This document shows positions 9,701-19,100 of a DNA stretch of 64,000 bases, in pieces; the first letter of the stretch is position 1, and each line of letters opens with the position of its first letter. This DNA is from an uncultured Saprospiraceae bacterium (GTDB taxonomy: Bacteria; Bacteroidota; Bacteroidia; Chitinophagales; Saprospiraceae): the NCBI GenBank assembly GCA_938016265.1, contig CALLWB010000016.1:1-64000 (forward strand). Direction: 5' to 3'. A model generated the notes under the pieces. The model searched no databases, was not told where the DNA came from, and saw only the letters and a program-made list of their open reading frames with translations. The position numbers were made by a program, and so were the translations under genes.

Positions 9701-10353
9701 GCTCTTTTAATCCTGCAGAAGGATTAATGAATGATAATTTAAGAAACCTCAATTTGCTTCCTGCTCAAGATCCTTACAATGCTTCTGGCTACGGAAATTG
9801 GAATAACTTGACAGGAGTGGGACTAACGGTAACTGATAGCTTGGCGGTTTTTTCTGTTACCGGGCAGGAAGCAATTGTGGATTGGGTTTCTATTGAGATA
9901 AGAGATGCGATGGATCCTTCTATCCTGATCGAATCTAGGTCTGGTTTGTTAAATCGGCAAGGGTATATTGTAGATATGGACGGGCATTCCACCATAAAAC
10001 TGGAGGTAGCAACTTGTGGACTGTATCATGTCGTATTGCGGCATCGCAACCATTTGGCGGTCATGACTACTACCCCCGTATTACTGGGATCTTCGCCTAC
10101 CGTATTAGATTTCACCACCAGCCAGACGACCACTGACCAAAAGGTTTTGACGTCTGGAATCAAGGGTATGATCGCCGGAGACATGAATCACGATGATTCT
10201 ATTGATGGCGTAGACCGCGTACTATGGCAACAAGTGAACGGACAGATCAACGTAAATCAACCAACAGACTTGAACATGGATGGAGATATCAACGGTGCGG
10301 ACAAGTTAATATGGACAATAAACAATGGGTATAACATCAACATTCCTAAATAA
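6703..10353 (+). CDS. giant LRR surface protein with RHRNHL module and dockerin-like end
   Basis: A 1216-residue protein with a signal peptide (first 22 residues). Residues about 75-315 hold some ten leucine-rich repeats (LTFLNLMNNSLASIPDFSHL and kin), followed by an Ig-like segment with Cys pairs. Two aspartate-rich, EF-hand-like loops occur mid-protein (GDINRDGQPED, HADANGDGMITD). From about residue 985 to 1140 is a module also found in the beta-helix protein at 57422: LFLEG...GLMNDNLR, IVDWVSIEIRDA, IVDMDG, VVLRHRNHLAVMT. The end is two dockerin-like repeats (GDMNHDDSIDGVDRVLW and DLNMDGDINGADKLIW). There is no canonical T9SS type A tail. It is most likely a cell-surface adhesion or matrix protein; ligand unknown. 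Confidence 0.85.
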   Translation: MKTFIYLCIPIMVFVNSHITANNCLEKDSLELVKVYNKVFGQTTLQNWDLMQPVRTWAGVGLTADSCHVGSLQLNNFGLVGEFPNVELPQLNDLNLGNNSLTQVQNFKGFQHLTFLNLMNNSLASIPDFSHLDALKFLYLDGNQLDTIPDFTSLTSLKTLSLTGNALNELPDFSNLTSLTFLNASNCSLTSLPDFSNLEVLETLMADHNQLDSLPDFGGLLYLNYCSVKFNSLTELPEFLHIPMLETLFASYNKINQLPTYDHLSHLITIDLSYNELKSPPDFSSFDKIQSIDLSHNLLTKSPDADITSLHTFHINNNRLNFSIPADNGTQTQTYTYQQQDSIAITRVDSNELTVFAGGDLSKNTYKWFKDDVLQTTQVGIPNKKIDSPAFYRCEITNSDSPNLTLYSQEIDLCELSGTPLSLIQLINLPCLTGDVIYHSAINFQQYSFHKNGLLMQRGISHFWAAEGLENNDLISCIAYDSLGCAQLSEATYFTSPPRDQVQICQASPNMLDISLTEGSPPYSFELQQYRNKDFISTTTYFSTTTDTTIAVEGNYRYEIHQISTAPYNCPIEKKVRTGFISGEDSLCVPNPQHAIRRYAAHFFNYAIPSSISWSVHPPTAISAGDISIINGLQSSIIQIEFNQPSGPLSMLTLQAEATTNCGLERLSFDIHLDQDCVWPGDINRDGQPEDPYLNWINDALALETAYDLQEKINDSLSTDTLLSYPRTTDGSVPCYEWMPHPSKDWHVLQNSTNTYPADFPVVSAFSLGETRNLKHADANGDGMITDSSSWLKISVMQDFEDVVAPTDHDIITYNMLQSSTSNGALSKVDYAEHLTITRVGEFTYRVDLGSLDEELEGVNKVAFVVEASVGPDERPTVDISNSHLITGKGDRKDYPIVKTDIYGEPESFTWYIVISNEGEGVTFAGQELCTLICVATVAGFQKTAKQSMPVCDSIPFTISSPVAGIRYEGDSTMTLARSNELMVMEPFDMEFAARLFLEGSFNPAEGLMNDNLRNLNLLPAQDPYNASGYGNWNNLTGVGLTVTDSLAVFSVTGQEAIVDWVSIEIRDAMDPSILIESRSGLLNRQGYIVDMDGHSTIKLEVATCGLYHVVLRHRNHLAVMTTTPVLLGSSPTVLDFTTSQTTTDQKVLTSGIKGMIAGDMNHDDSIDGVDRVLWQQVNGQINVNQPTDLNMDGDINGADKLIWTINNGYNINIPK

Positions 10354-10767
10354 AAACAAATTGCGTATGTTCTAGAAAGTAGTACACAAATCAATTTCAA
10401 TGTAAAGTTGTGTGTTTGGCAATTTTCATTCGCTGGATTCTATGCGGAGAAACGCTACAGTAGTTTCCCACGCTAAAGTAGCGAAACATTCAACACCTAA
10501 CCATCCTTGAAATAAAACCTGACATCAGACTTGGAAGTAAGGCTTCCTAAAAAACATTATCAAACAAATGTATAGAGGAACAGCTACATCTACTTGCTAG
10601 CAGATTCCCCCAATACAATAGCTGGAATGGACAACTTCTTCTTGTCCAACATAACAAGCAATACCCTCACCTTCCATTAAAAAAATGAAAGGGGTAGGAA
10701 ACTATACCCAAAGGCGGAACACCGAAAAGCCTGTATTAAAAAGAGTAGGTAACCATAACGTTCTACT
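10354..10767. other. 413-base gap without recognised gene
   Basis: I see no coding frame and no clear terminator. A small hairpin (GGACAA, seven-base loop, TTGTCC) lies near 10626-10645 and an imperfect CGCTA/TAGCG pair near 10450-10495. The stretch probably holds the promoter of the downstream PKD-type gene, but no TAnnTTTG box is convincing. Confidence 0.4.
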
Positions 10768-13131
10768 ATGAGAAACAAGATCTTTTATTTTTTAATCGCG
10801 TTATTCCTGACCGGTATTAGCACTACCTCCGCAAGTCATCTGGCAGGTGGTGATCTAACTTATGAATGGCAACAAGGAAACACCTTCAAATTTACAGCAA
10901 ACGTGATATATGATTGTGGACAAGGAAGCCAATCCCCAGAACAAACGATAACGATAAGCATTCACAATGGGAGTACCTTCGTAGCGAACATTACTGGCCA
11001 AAAAGTAAATGAGTTTTTGCTACCTACAAACAATTGTATCATGGCCCCGGAGTGTGACGACAATGTCCCTGCAGGAATACAACCACCTTACTTACAGTCG
11101 ATTTATGAAGTATCTTATACCTTCCCTTCGGCCTCTACAAACTGGATTATTAGCTATGACATCTCTGTAAGGAATCATGATATTACCACTGGTTCGGCGC
11201 AGACCGTAATGTATATTCAAGCCAGTTTGAATAATCAGGCAGCGCCACAAAACAACTCTCCGGTTTTCAACAACAATGCCCAATTGGCTTTATGTGTCGG
11301 GAACACTAATAATTTTAATCACGGAGTAACAGAGGCAGATGGTGATGAATTAGTTTATTCGATTACCACTCCATTGGTAAATTCAGGGTCAGGGGTAAAT
11401 TACAATCCTCCGTTTAGCGTCAACATGCCTTTTACAGGAACCTACACTACCTCTCCTACTGGACAAATATCCTTTACACCAACCATTGTAGGTCAAATAA
11501 CCCCCTTGGCTACTTTAGTAGAAGAGTACAATACTTCGGGTGTATTGATAGGGACGGTCATGCGTGATTTCCAAATCACCACACTTGCGTGCAACAACCT
11601 TCCCCCAGAGGCCACTCCGACTACCGCGACAATTGATGTTTGTGTTTCAGAGACCGTCCAGTTTGACATTACTGGTAGTGATCCGGATGCAGGAGATCTC
11701 GTCACCATGACCTGGAACAATGGAATCCCAGGCGGCACCTTCAATGTGCTTGGTAATGGAACAGCCAATCCGGTTGGTACTTTTAGTTGGGCGCCTACTA
11801 CTACAGGAATGTATTCTTTTACAGTAACGGTGACGGATGATGCCTGTCCTCAAAGTGCTTCGCAGACCTATGATTATTTTGTAAATGTTACGACCTGCAA
11901 TCCTTGTGATACGGTACAAAACGTGCCTGGATTCACTTACAAACTGGTCTATACGGCTACTGGTGCAGACTTGATTTTCACCGATGTTTCGACTTCCTCG
12001 GCTGATGACTTTCCTTATATACGAGTGATTTGGGGGGATTTTAGCATGGCAGAAGTTTTACCAGCTGGATCCACTTATACCCATCATTATGACAACTATG
12101 GAACGTATACTGTTTGTGTTGTTATGTATACCTTCATTGATGATATTTGTTGCCATCAGGCAGTATGTATTCCGGTAGAAATTCTACCCCCGACATGTGA
12201 CGATATTGATGTTGATTTTACTATTAAAAATCCATTCCCTTGTTCTGGAGATAATGATTGTTGCGTAGAGGTCAATCTAGTTTTGCCTCCCCCCTATATA
12301 TATACAGATGCTGTCTGGGATTGGGGAGATGGTACGCTCCCTTGGGATACGGGTCATAATGCAACACACAAATATACTTCAAATGGCTGGAAAACGATAA
12401 CCATGTATATCTCTATCCATCCACCATGGGATCCTCAACTTTGTTGCTACTACCAAATTCAAAGAAGAGTTTGTATTACCGGATGTACGGCGAACCCCGG
12501 ACCTGTCGGGCCAACAACAACGGGTCCTGTGACAAGTGGACCGATGATCCCAATAGCGAATGGTGGTGGAATGACGCCCATACAAATCAATAATGTGCCA
12601 ATTGAATCCGGGCCAATCCTTATTGGTACTACGCCAATTGGTGGTGGACAACCAATATCTAATGGTGGTGCAATGACCGGTGCAACGATGACTCCTACCG
12701 TGCCCATTTCTTCAACAATAATTACTGCAGAACAAATTGCATGTCCCTACGCATACTGGAGTCCGGCTAATCATCAGCTGACACAGACGGAGTTTGTGGA
12801 AAGCATTTCGAAAGGAATAAAAATAAACAAACCGGTAAATGGTAGTTATTTGAGAGCTGTCCCATCCAACGATTTCACCAATTCAATTGGTATAGCTGCA
12901 TTTCCAAATCCTGCAAACGATCTGGTTAAGTTTGACATACAATCGGAGGATCAATTGGATGGACAAGTCGTCATTTACAATGTGGAGGGGGTTACCCTTT
13001 TCGAGGTAGCTGCTTCTACCAATACGATCATTGAATTGTCTACGGCCCGCTTGGCTAACGGTATTTATTTCTACGGATTCAACTCTGACCAACTGACTTC
13101 TGTCAGGCAGAAACTGGTTATAGTGCGATAA
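10768..13131 (+). CDS. T9SS-secreted PKD-type surface protein
   Basis: A 787-residue protein with a signal peptide (residues 1-22). The N-terminal domain begins SHLAGGDLTYEWQQGNTFKF, followed by a Cys-containing region. This is the family of large extracellular Bacteroidota proteins often annotated with gliding or adhesion functions. PKD-like domains follow (ITGSDPDAGDLVTMTWNNG; YSFTVTVTDDACPQ; AVWDWGDGTLPWDTG with the HKYTSNGWKTITM ending). Residues about 575-650 are a Gly/Pro/Thr/Ile-rich low-complexity linker. The last 75 residues are a T9SS type A tail: AAFPNPANDLVKFDI, then ANGIYFYGFNSD. It is probably exported to the surface by T9SS, and is followed by a strong terminator. Confidence 0.85.
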   Translation: MRNKIFYFLIALFLTGISTTSASHLAGGDLTYEWQQGNTFKFTANVIYDCGQGSQSPEQTITISIHNGSTFVANITGQKVNEFLLPTNNCIMAPECDDNVPAGIQPPYLQSIYEVSYTFPSASTNWIISYDISVRNHDITTGSAQTVMYIQASLNNQAAPQNNSPVFNNNAQLALCVGNTNNFNHGVTEADGDELVYSITTPLVNSGSGVNYNPPFSVNMPFTGTYTTSPTGQISFTPTIVGQITPLATLVEEYNTSGVLIGTVMRDFQITTLACNNLPPEATPTTATIDVCVSETVQFDITGSDPDAGDLVTMTWNNGIPGGTFNVLGNGTANPVGTFSWAPTTTGMYSFTVTVTDDACPQSASQTYDYFVNVTTCNPCDTVQNVPGFTYKLVYTATGADLIFTDVSTSSADDFPYIRVIWGDFSMAEVLPAGSTYTHHYDNYGTYTVCVVMYTFIDDICCHQAVCIPVEILPPTCDDIDVDFTIKNPFPCSGDNDCCVEVNLVLPPPYIYTDAVWDWGDGTLPWDTGHNATHKYTSNGWKTITMYISIHPPWDPQLCCYYQIQRRVCITGCTANPGPVGPTTTGPVTSGPMIPIANGGGMTPIQINNVPIESGPILIGTTPIGGGQPISNGGAMTGATMTPTVPISSTIITAEQIACPYAYWSPANHQLTQTEFVESISKGIKINKPVNGSYLRAVPSNDFTNSIGIAAFPNPANDLVKFDIQSEDQLDGQVVIYNVEGVTLFEVAASTNTIIELSTARLANGIYFYGFNSDQLTSVRQKLVIVR

Positions 13132-13157
13132 CCGAAACATAAAAAGGTGATCTTTAC

Positions 13158-13190
13158 TGCTCCGTCGGATTATTCCTTCGGAGCATTTTC
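13158..13190 (+). terminator. Rho-independent terminator after the PKD protein
   Basis: TGCTCCG at 13158 pairs with CGGAGCA ending at 13185, with inner pairing around GGATTATTCC, then TTTTC. It starts 26 bases after the stop codon. Confidence 0.7.
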
Positions 13191-13645
13191 ATTATTACCA
13201 TCCACCAAAAACACCTTCAAACTACTGAAATTGAATAAATTATCTAAAAATAATACTAAAAATAAGATTATCAATCAAAGATAAAGTTTTAAAATTGTAC
13301 TTTTTTTCAACGACTAAAACCCACTACTTTTGACAACAGAAATCAGATAGAAAGGGATCGCTTAAAAGTAAGTTTCGTCTCTTTTTTTTAAAATAGTTTT
13401 GAAAGCCAAAAATTGAACAAATGGGCCCTGATTTCTAATAAAACAGGTGTAATAAGTGCCTCCTTGTTTTGGCTTTTTTTGATCATAAGTGAAGTGTCGT
13501 GGGATTTTAGGCACTTCGTTTATGATTATTGCACACCTATCAACCAATCCACCATCAACGATTACTCCAATAAACTATCAACCAACCTACCATTAACCAA
13601 TCATTTGTGATATATTAGCCCCATTCAAAAATCACAAATTCACCG
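13191..13645. other. intergenic region with CCATTAACCAA motif
   Basis: The short frames here overlap on both strands and are not convincing genes. TACTTTTG at about 13324-13331 fits the TAnnTTTG box but lacks a well-placed TTTG upstream. The end of the gap (13541-13606) is made of CAACCAATCCACCATCAACG and CTACCATTAACCAATC, a motif that recurs before other genes in the window. Confidence 0.4.
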
Positions 13646-16027
13646 ATGACCAATGCCCCTTCACAGAAGGAAAATACGAGCCCCAAAACATCCATAACCT
13701 GGAAGTCGGTCACGTTGTTGGTCTTTTTAGCTAGTGTATTGCTGGTGATTACTTTCCCTGAAATCCGACCGGGGTTCAATCCCAAAATTGATCCGCAAAT
13801 CCATTGGGTATTCAACCATCTTTGGATCCACGATTTTGCTAAAACCCAGCACATTATTTTCCCGCATGGGCCATTGACGTTTATCAATTTTCCGTTGGCG
13901 ATGGAGGACAATTTGTTTTGGGGGCTGGTATGGCAGACGGTGATTCGTATTGGGTTTATTGGGACGTTCTTGTACCTTGCGCTGGTGACCGTTGTTGCTC
14001 CTACGCGCATGCTGCTATCTGGGCTTTTACTTTTTTTTATTTTGGAATTTTTCAAGTTGGACTATCTCTTGGTCGGGCTAGTAGCCAATAGTTTATTTCT
14101 TTGTCTGCTGACACGAAAGAGGGCTTGGTATCTGTTAGCACTAGTAGGAATGGCGCTTGGGATGTATATCAAAATGTCTATTGGTATTATGTCAATCGCA
14201 TTGCTCCTTCCCTTTCTGGTTATTGACTTTGCCTTGCATCGGGGTACCATAAAATTATTGATTCGACTCCTAGGGATTCCGATCGTGCTCCTAGGAGGTT
14301 GGTGGCTGATGTACTTGAATTTTGAGGGTTTTGGTAATTACTTTATTGGCCTCCTCGAATTGACCAGCGGCAACTCGGATTCAGCCTCTGTTTATCCTGA
14401 CAACAATTGGTGGTATTTGGCGGGGAGCGGGCTTTGTATACTGGTCATTCCACTACACTCAATCTGGCGGGAAGGTATTCACGAAAGTAATAAAACAATA
14501 CTAATCTATTTACTTCTTGGATGCTGTACTTTTGCTGTTTGGAAACATAGTATGGCGAGGGAGGACCCATGGCATATCTACAAAATATTTAGTTGGCTCG
14601 TGCTAGTCTTTTCTTACTTGATCATCCTGAACAAGCGCTTGAATTGGCAAGCGATGGTGTTGTCTACGATTGCATTATTCTTCTTTTATTGCAATATTAA
14701 ATCTGCAGTCGATTTGTTTGTACTCAAGGCGGACGCGAAGGGATATCAGCATTTTTCGCAAGCATTTTTCCATCAAAAAGCGCTCTTCAAAAAATATGAA
14801 TCGAAATCGCGAAAAAGCATAACCCCCTACAATCTTTCTTCAAATGATCGGTCTATTATTGGCAAACAGACCACCGATTGTTATCCCTTCAATTATTCCT
14901 TGATAGAAGGCAATGGATTTGTTTGGCAGCCTCGACCCATTATCCAAAGTTATGCCGCCTACACTCCCTGGCTCGATGCACAAAATGCCAATCATTTTAC
15001 TTCCGTGAATGCCCCTGAATATTTGATCTGGGAAACTGATGTTCAACAACGAGACACCTGGGATGCTGAATTGACAAGTATTGACAATCATTATTTGTTG
15101 AATGATGAGCCACAAACGATACAAGCAATCCTACAGAATTACACCTTATTAAGTAAAGGCGCTGGTTATTTGTTGTTTCAAAAGGGAAAAACGGGAGTAC
15201 CGAAACAACCAGTATTAGCAGCAGCAGAAAAAAAGTCCTGGGAAGAATGGACCACAGTTCCTTATTTGGGAGACGGACTGCTATTTGTCAAATTGCAATT
15301 TGAAGACCGTTTGCTGAAGTCGATGAAAGCCAAACTCTACAAAGACGACCCACTATTCATCGAATACAAATTGACTAATGGCGAAATCCGAAAACACCGA
15401 ATCTCCAAGCAGAATGCGGAACAAGGCATATGGATCAATCCGTTTATTCATCAGCCCTCCAACGAGGTTGCTTATGCGTTAACAGATCGTATTCGGTTTT
15501 CTACTGGCGCTCCTGAATTGGTATCGCCCAGCCTACAGATTTCCTGGCAACACTTCCCTATCAACAACGCGAAGGAACAGGCATTCCCTTATCAAAATGC
15601 CTTTCAATTGTTTGGTAAGTCAACATTCAAAGAAGAAAAAAAGGGGTATACAACATCTGATTTTGAGGCAACAGATTTACTACCCAAAAGCTATTCTTCA
15701 AGCTACGAACTCCCCTTGGAGCAAATAGCAACTGACTCCTTGTCCGAATTGTTTGTATCGGCCTCGGTACAAGCAAAAATGAACTACCACGCCAAGGGGA
15801 ATTTGGTTATCGCTGTACAGAAAAACGGAAAAAACCTGTTCTGGCAATCCAAAAAGCTATCTGATTTCAGGAAATTTTCTAATCAATGGGAACTTGCCTT
15901 CTTAAGAAAAGAACTACCAAAATCAATCGGTAAAGATGCAGTCCTCAAGGTGTATGTTTGGAACTCAGGGAAGGAGGTCATTGGGTTGAAAGATCTTCAG
16001 CTTACTATTTGGAATCGGAGGAATTAG
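13646..16027 (+). CDS. polytopic membrane protein, GT-C glycosyltransferase-like
   Basis: A 793-residue protein. After a short cytoplasmic start, residues about 25-370 contain roughly ten membrane helices. The first external loop carries FNPKIDPQIHWVFNHLWIHDF and HGPL, an Asp/His-rich loop placed as in GT-C glycosyltransferases and related mannosyltransferase-like proteins. The C-terminal 420 residues form a soluble, mostly beta extracytoplasmic domain with no motif I can name. A role in transferring lipid-linked sugar to a surface polymer or protein is inference from topology only. The gene is transcribed toward the hybrid sensor gene; an inverted repeat lies between the two stop codons. Confidence 0.6.
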   Translation: MTNAPSQKENTSPKTSITWKSVTLLVFLASVLLVITFPEIRPGFNPKIDPQIHWVFNHLWIHDFAKTQHIIFPHGPLTFINFPLAMEDNLFWGLVWQTVIRIGFIGTFLYLALVTVVAPTRMLLSGLLLFFILEFFKLDYLLVGLVANSLFLCLLTRKRAWYLLALVGMALGMYIKMSIGIMSIALLLPFLVIDFALHRGTIKLLIRLLGIPIVLLGGWWLMYLNFEGFGNYFIGLLELTSGNSDSASVYPDNNWWYLAGSGLCILVIPLHSIWREGIHESNKTILIYLLLGCCTFAVWKHSMAREDPWHIYKIFSWLVLVFSYLIILNKRLNWQAMVLSTIALFFFYCNIKSAVDLFVLKADAKGYQHFSQAFFHQKALFKKYESKSRKSITPYNLSSNDRSIIGKQTTDCYPFNYSLIEGNGFVWQPRPIIQSYAAYTPWLDAQNANHFTSVNAPEYLIWETDVQQRDTWDAELTSIDNHYLLNDEPQTIQAILQNYTLLSKGAGYLLFQKGKTGVPKQPVLAAAEKKSWEEWTTVPYLGDGLLFVKLQFEDRLLKSMKAKLYKDDPLFIEYKLTNGEIRKHRISKQNAEQGIWINPFIHQPSNEVAYALTDRIRFSTGAPELVSPSLQISWQHFPINNAKEQAFPYQNAFQLFGKSTFKEEKKGYTTSDFEATDLLPKSYSSSYELPLEQIATDSLSELFVSASVQAKMNYHAKGNLVIAVQKNGKNLFWQSKKLSDFRKFSNQWELAFLRKELPKSIGKDAVLKVYVWNSGKEVIGLKDLQLTIWNRRN

Positions 16028-16029
16028 GA

Positions 16030-16104
16030 GTAGGTTGCTGAAATTGGCTGGACTGGGTGAGCTTCCAGGCTCAGGAATCTCGGAGTGGGAATTATTCAAC
16101 CTAC
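16030..16104. terminator. possible bidirectional hairpin between convergent genes
   Basis: GTAGGTTG at 16030-16037 and CAACCTAC at 16097-16104 are perfect inverted repeats; TGAGC/GCTCA pair inside. No T-run follows on either strand, so assignment as a terminator is tentative. Confidence 0.35.
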
Positions 16105-16110
16105 CGTTCA

Positions 16111-19100
16111 TCAATCTTCAAAAAAATCAGCAGGCAGCCGTCCATATTCTTTAAGATACAATTTTGAAAAATACGCAGCGTCTTTGTATCCAACGGCCGA
16201 AGCAACTTTCTTCGCTGAATTGTATTTTTTCTCTTCTAGGAATTCCCGTGCTTTTGCCAGGCGGAGAGATTTAATGTATTGATTGGGCGTCAGGCCAACT
16301 AGTTGTTTTACCATCCGATAGAGTTGGCGTTCACTAAGGAACATATCATGCGCCAGGTTAGGAACTTTGTAAGTCAAATCCTGCAAATTGTCCAGAATAG
16401 TTTGTTCCAGTTTGTCCAGCCATTCATTGTTTTGTTGTACCTCTTCGGAAGGTAGATTGGATTCTTCTTTTGACTCCTGTGGGATCGAGTATTCCTGAAT
16501 TGCTGCCATTCTGTTAGCATAATTTCCCAGGAGATAATTAATTCGGATCAACAGTTCTTCCTCCAAAAATGGTTTTGTAATATAGTCGTCTACTCCAGTT
16601 CGGAGGGCGTTAAGCTTATCTTTTTTATCTACGCGAGCGGTCAGCATAATGATCGGCAACTGGCACCATATTGAATCATTTTTTAGATTTTCTAACAGCT
16701 CGAACCCATCCATAACGGGCATCATAATATCTGAGATAATCAAGGCGGGAAGCTCCCCATTGTTTAATTGATCGATTGCTTTTTGTCCATTTTCAGCCAG
16801 GGCCACATTATAGGTAGGCGATAATAATTCAAACAAATATTCCCTCAGATCTTCATTGTCTTCTACGACTAGTAATTTTGCAGGACCGGTTTGGTTTGGG
16901 ATCTTTGCTGGCAATGGATTTATTAGCTGTTGCTCTGTAATTCTATTTTTTTCTTGAAGGGCGACTATAGGTTGTGCCAATTCCTTTTTGGGAAACTCGA
17001 CAAAGAAGGAACTCCCTTTGTTGCTTCCTTCGGTGTAACTGACCGCCCACATTTTCCCCTTCATTAAGTTTACATATTCCATAGACAGCGCCAACCCGAT
17101 ACCCATCCCTGCATCTGCTTTTTTGTTGGTATTGGATTGAAAAAACCGATCGAAAATTTGCTCGATATCTTTTTTGGGAATCCCCATTCCATTATCCTTG
17201 ACTTGAAGCAGCATTTTTTTGCCCAGATCTTCAACGGTAATGCGCACCAGCCCTCCCTTGTCAGTAAATTTAAAGGCGTTGGAAAGGAGGTTATGGACTA
17301 TTTTGGTAAACTTTTCTTTGTCCAACTTAATTTCTAATTCGATTGGCGGATGGTATTCAAATTGAAACCGGAGTCCTTTGGTTTCTGCGGCTGGTTGAAA
17401 ATTTTCAACTATTTTTTTCAAAAATGTATAGAAATGGGTAGGTGATTCTACCCATTCCATTTGTACCTCTTTGGATCCAGTGAGGTCCAAAATTTCTTTT
17501 ACAAGATTGAGTAAAACAGTAGTATTTTTTTCAGCTTTTTGCAGCAATGACTGATATCTGGGACTAAGCTCTTTACTTCTTATTATAGACTGAATAGGAC
17601 CTTGGATTAGCGTAATTGGGGTACGAAGTTCGTGAGAGATGTTCGCAAAAAATCGGGATTTTGCTTGATCCAGTTCCATGAGTTCTTTCGCTTGAATTTC
17701 GATGAGGTCTTTGTCATTTTGGAGCTGCTTGGTTTGTTGATCGACCATTCGTTGCAGCGTTTTCTGTTGGTCTTGCAATAGTCGATTTTTCCTACGGAGG
17801 TAGGCCGTAAAACAAATACCTACCAAACATAAAAATAAGAGGATGTAAAACCAATTAAGATAAAACGGGCGTATTACTTGAATAGGAATAACCAACTCAT
17901 GCTTGGAGAATTTGCCATTGGACATCAGTCCCTTGATTCGGACTTGTTGATGGCCATAAGGCAGTCCACTTAAAATAAGCTTATTCTCTTTAGTCGAATG
18001 CCATTTTTTGCCTCGTCCTTCGATTTGATAAAAATAGTTTAGCTTTTCTTTTTTGTTGAAGTCGAGCAGGGCAAATTCTATGTTTAAGAATCCTTCTCTT
18101 GGTCTTAAAGTGATTTCTCCTTCGGTTTTGAAGACTTCGGTCTTGTCAATCAAGCTGTCTTTTCGTACATCAAAATGATAGATCTTGGTTAGTTCCAAAG
18201 GGGCATCTTCGTGCTTGTCTGCCTCGATGAGTTCTTTCGGATAGAAGGAATTTACCCCGTCCATACCGCCAAAGTGGATTTCCCCATCAGGAGCCTGGTA
18301 GTAGGAGCCTCTATTAAATTCATTGTGAGTCAGTCCGTCTTCCTTGTAGTAGTTTCGGACACTTTTTGTTTCCTTGTCAAACCGCATCAGTCCATCATAA
18401 CTAGACATCCATAGGTTATTGAAATCGTCTTCAAAAATAGCACAAATGAGGTTGCTAGAAAGGCCTACATCGGTAGTATATTGCTGATATTCCCCATTAG
18501 ACTTATCCCATTTGATCAATCCCCCGCCGTTTGTACCTAGCCAAATGATGCCATCCTTATCTTCATAACTATAATAGATGCTAGTTTGAGGTAAAAAATA
18601 AGGTGGTTTGTCTTTCTTGGAGAACCGATTTATAATTCCATTCGTTTCAGAGAGTTCATATACTCCGGTAGAAGTACCAAGCAAGAAGTTATTGTTTTTC
18701 AGTTTTGTTATATGGAAAACGGAACTAGTTGCCAGTTCGTCAAATCGATTGAATTGATCATAATGGCGAACAGAATCCATTCCCTCCTGCCAATATCCCA
18801 ATCCTTGGTTAAACCCAAACCAAGCCTTACCAGATTTTTTTTCTAAAAATACGTCCCAAAGATTGTTGGATTTAGTAGCAGTGAACCTAATTTTTTCATT
18901 GCCTATTTGTTTGACCAAACTCCCGTGATGCCAATACAATAAGGTATCTCCGCGTTGATCAAAAAAATTCTTACTACCTAAAGGAAACTCCCGCACCACT
19001 TTTTCATTCCGCAATAGCACAGATCGATTTATAGAAGATACGATCAGGTCTTTCTCGTTTATTGGGAAAATTGTCCTACAACTATACAATTCTTCGTTCT

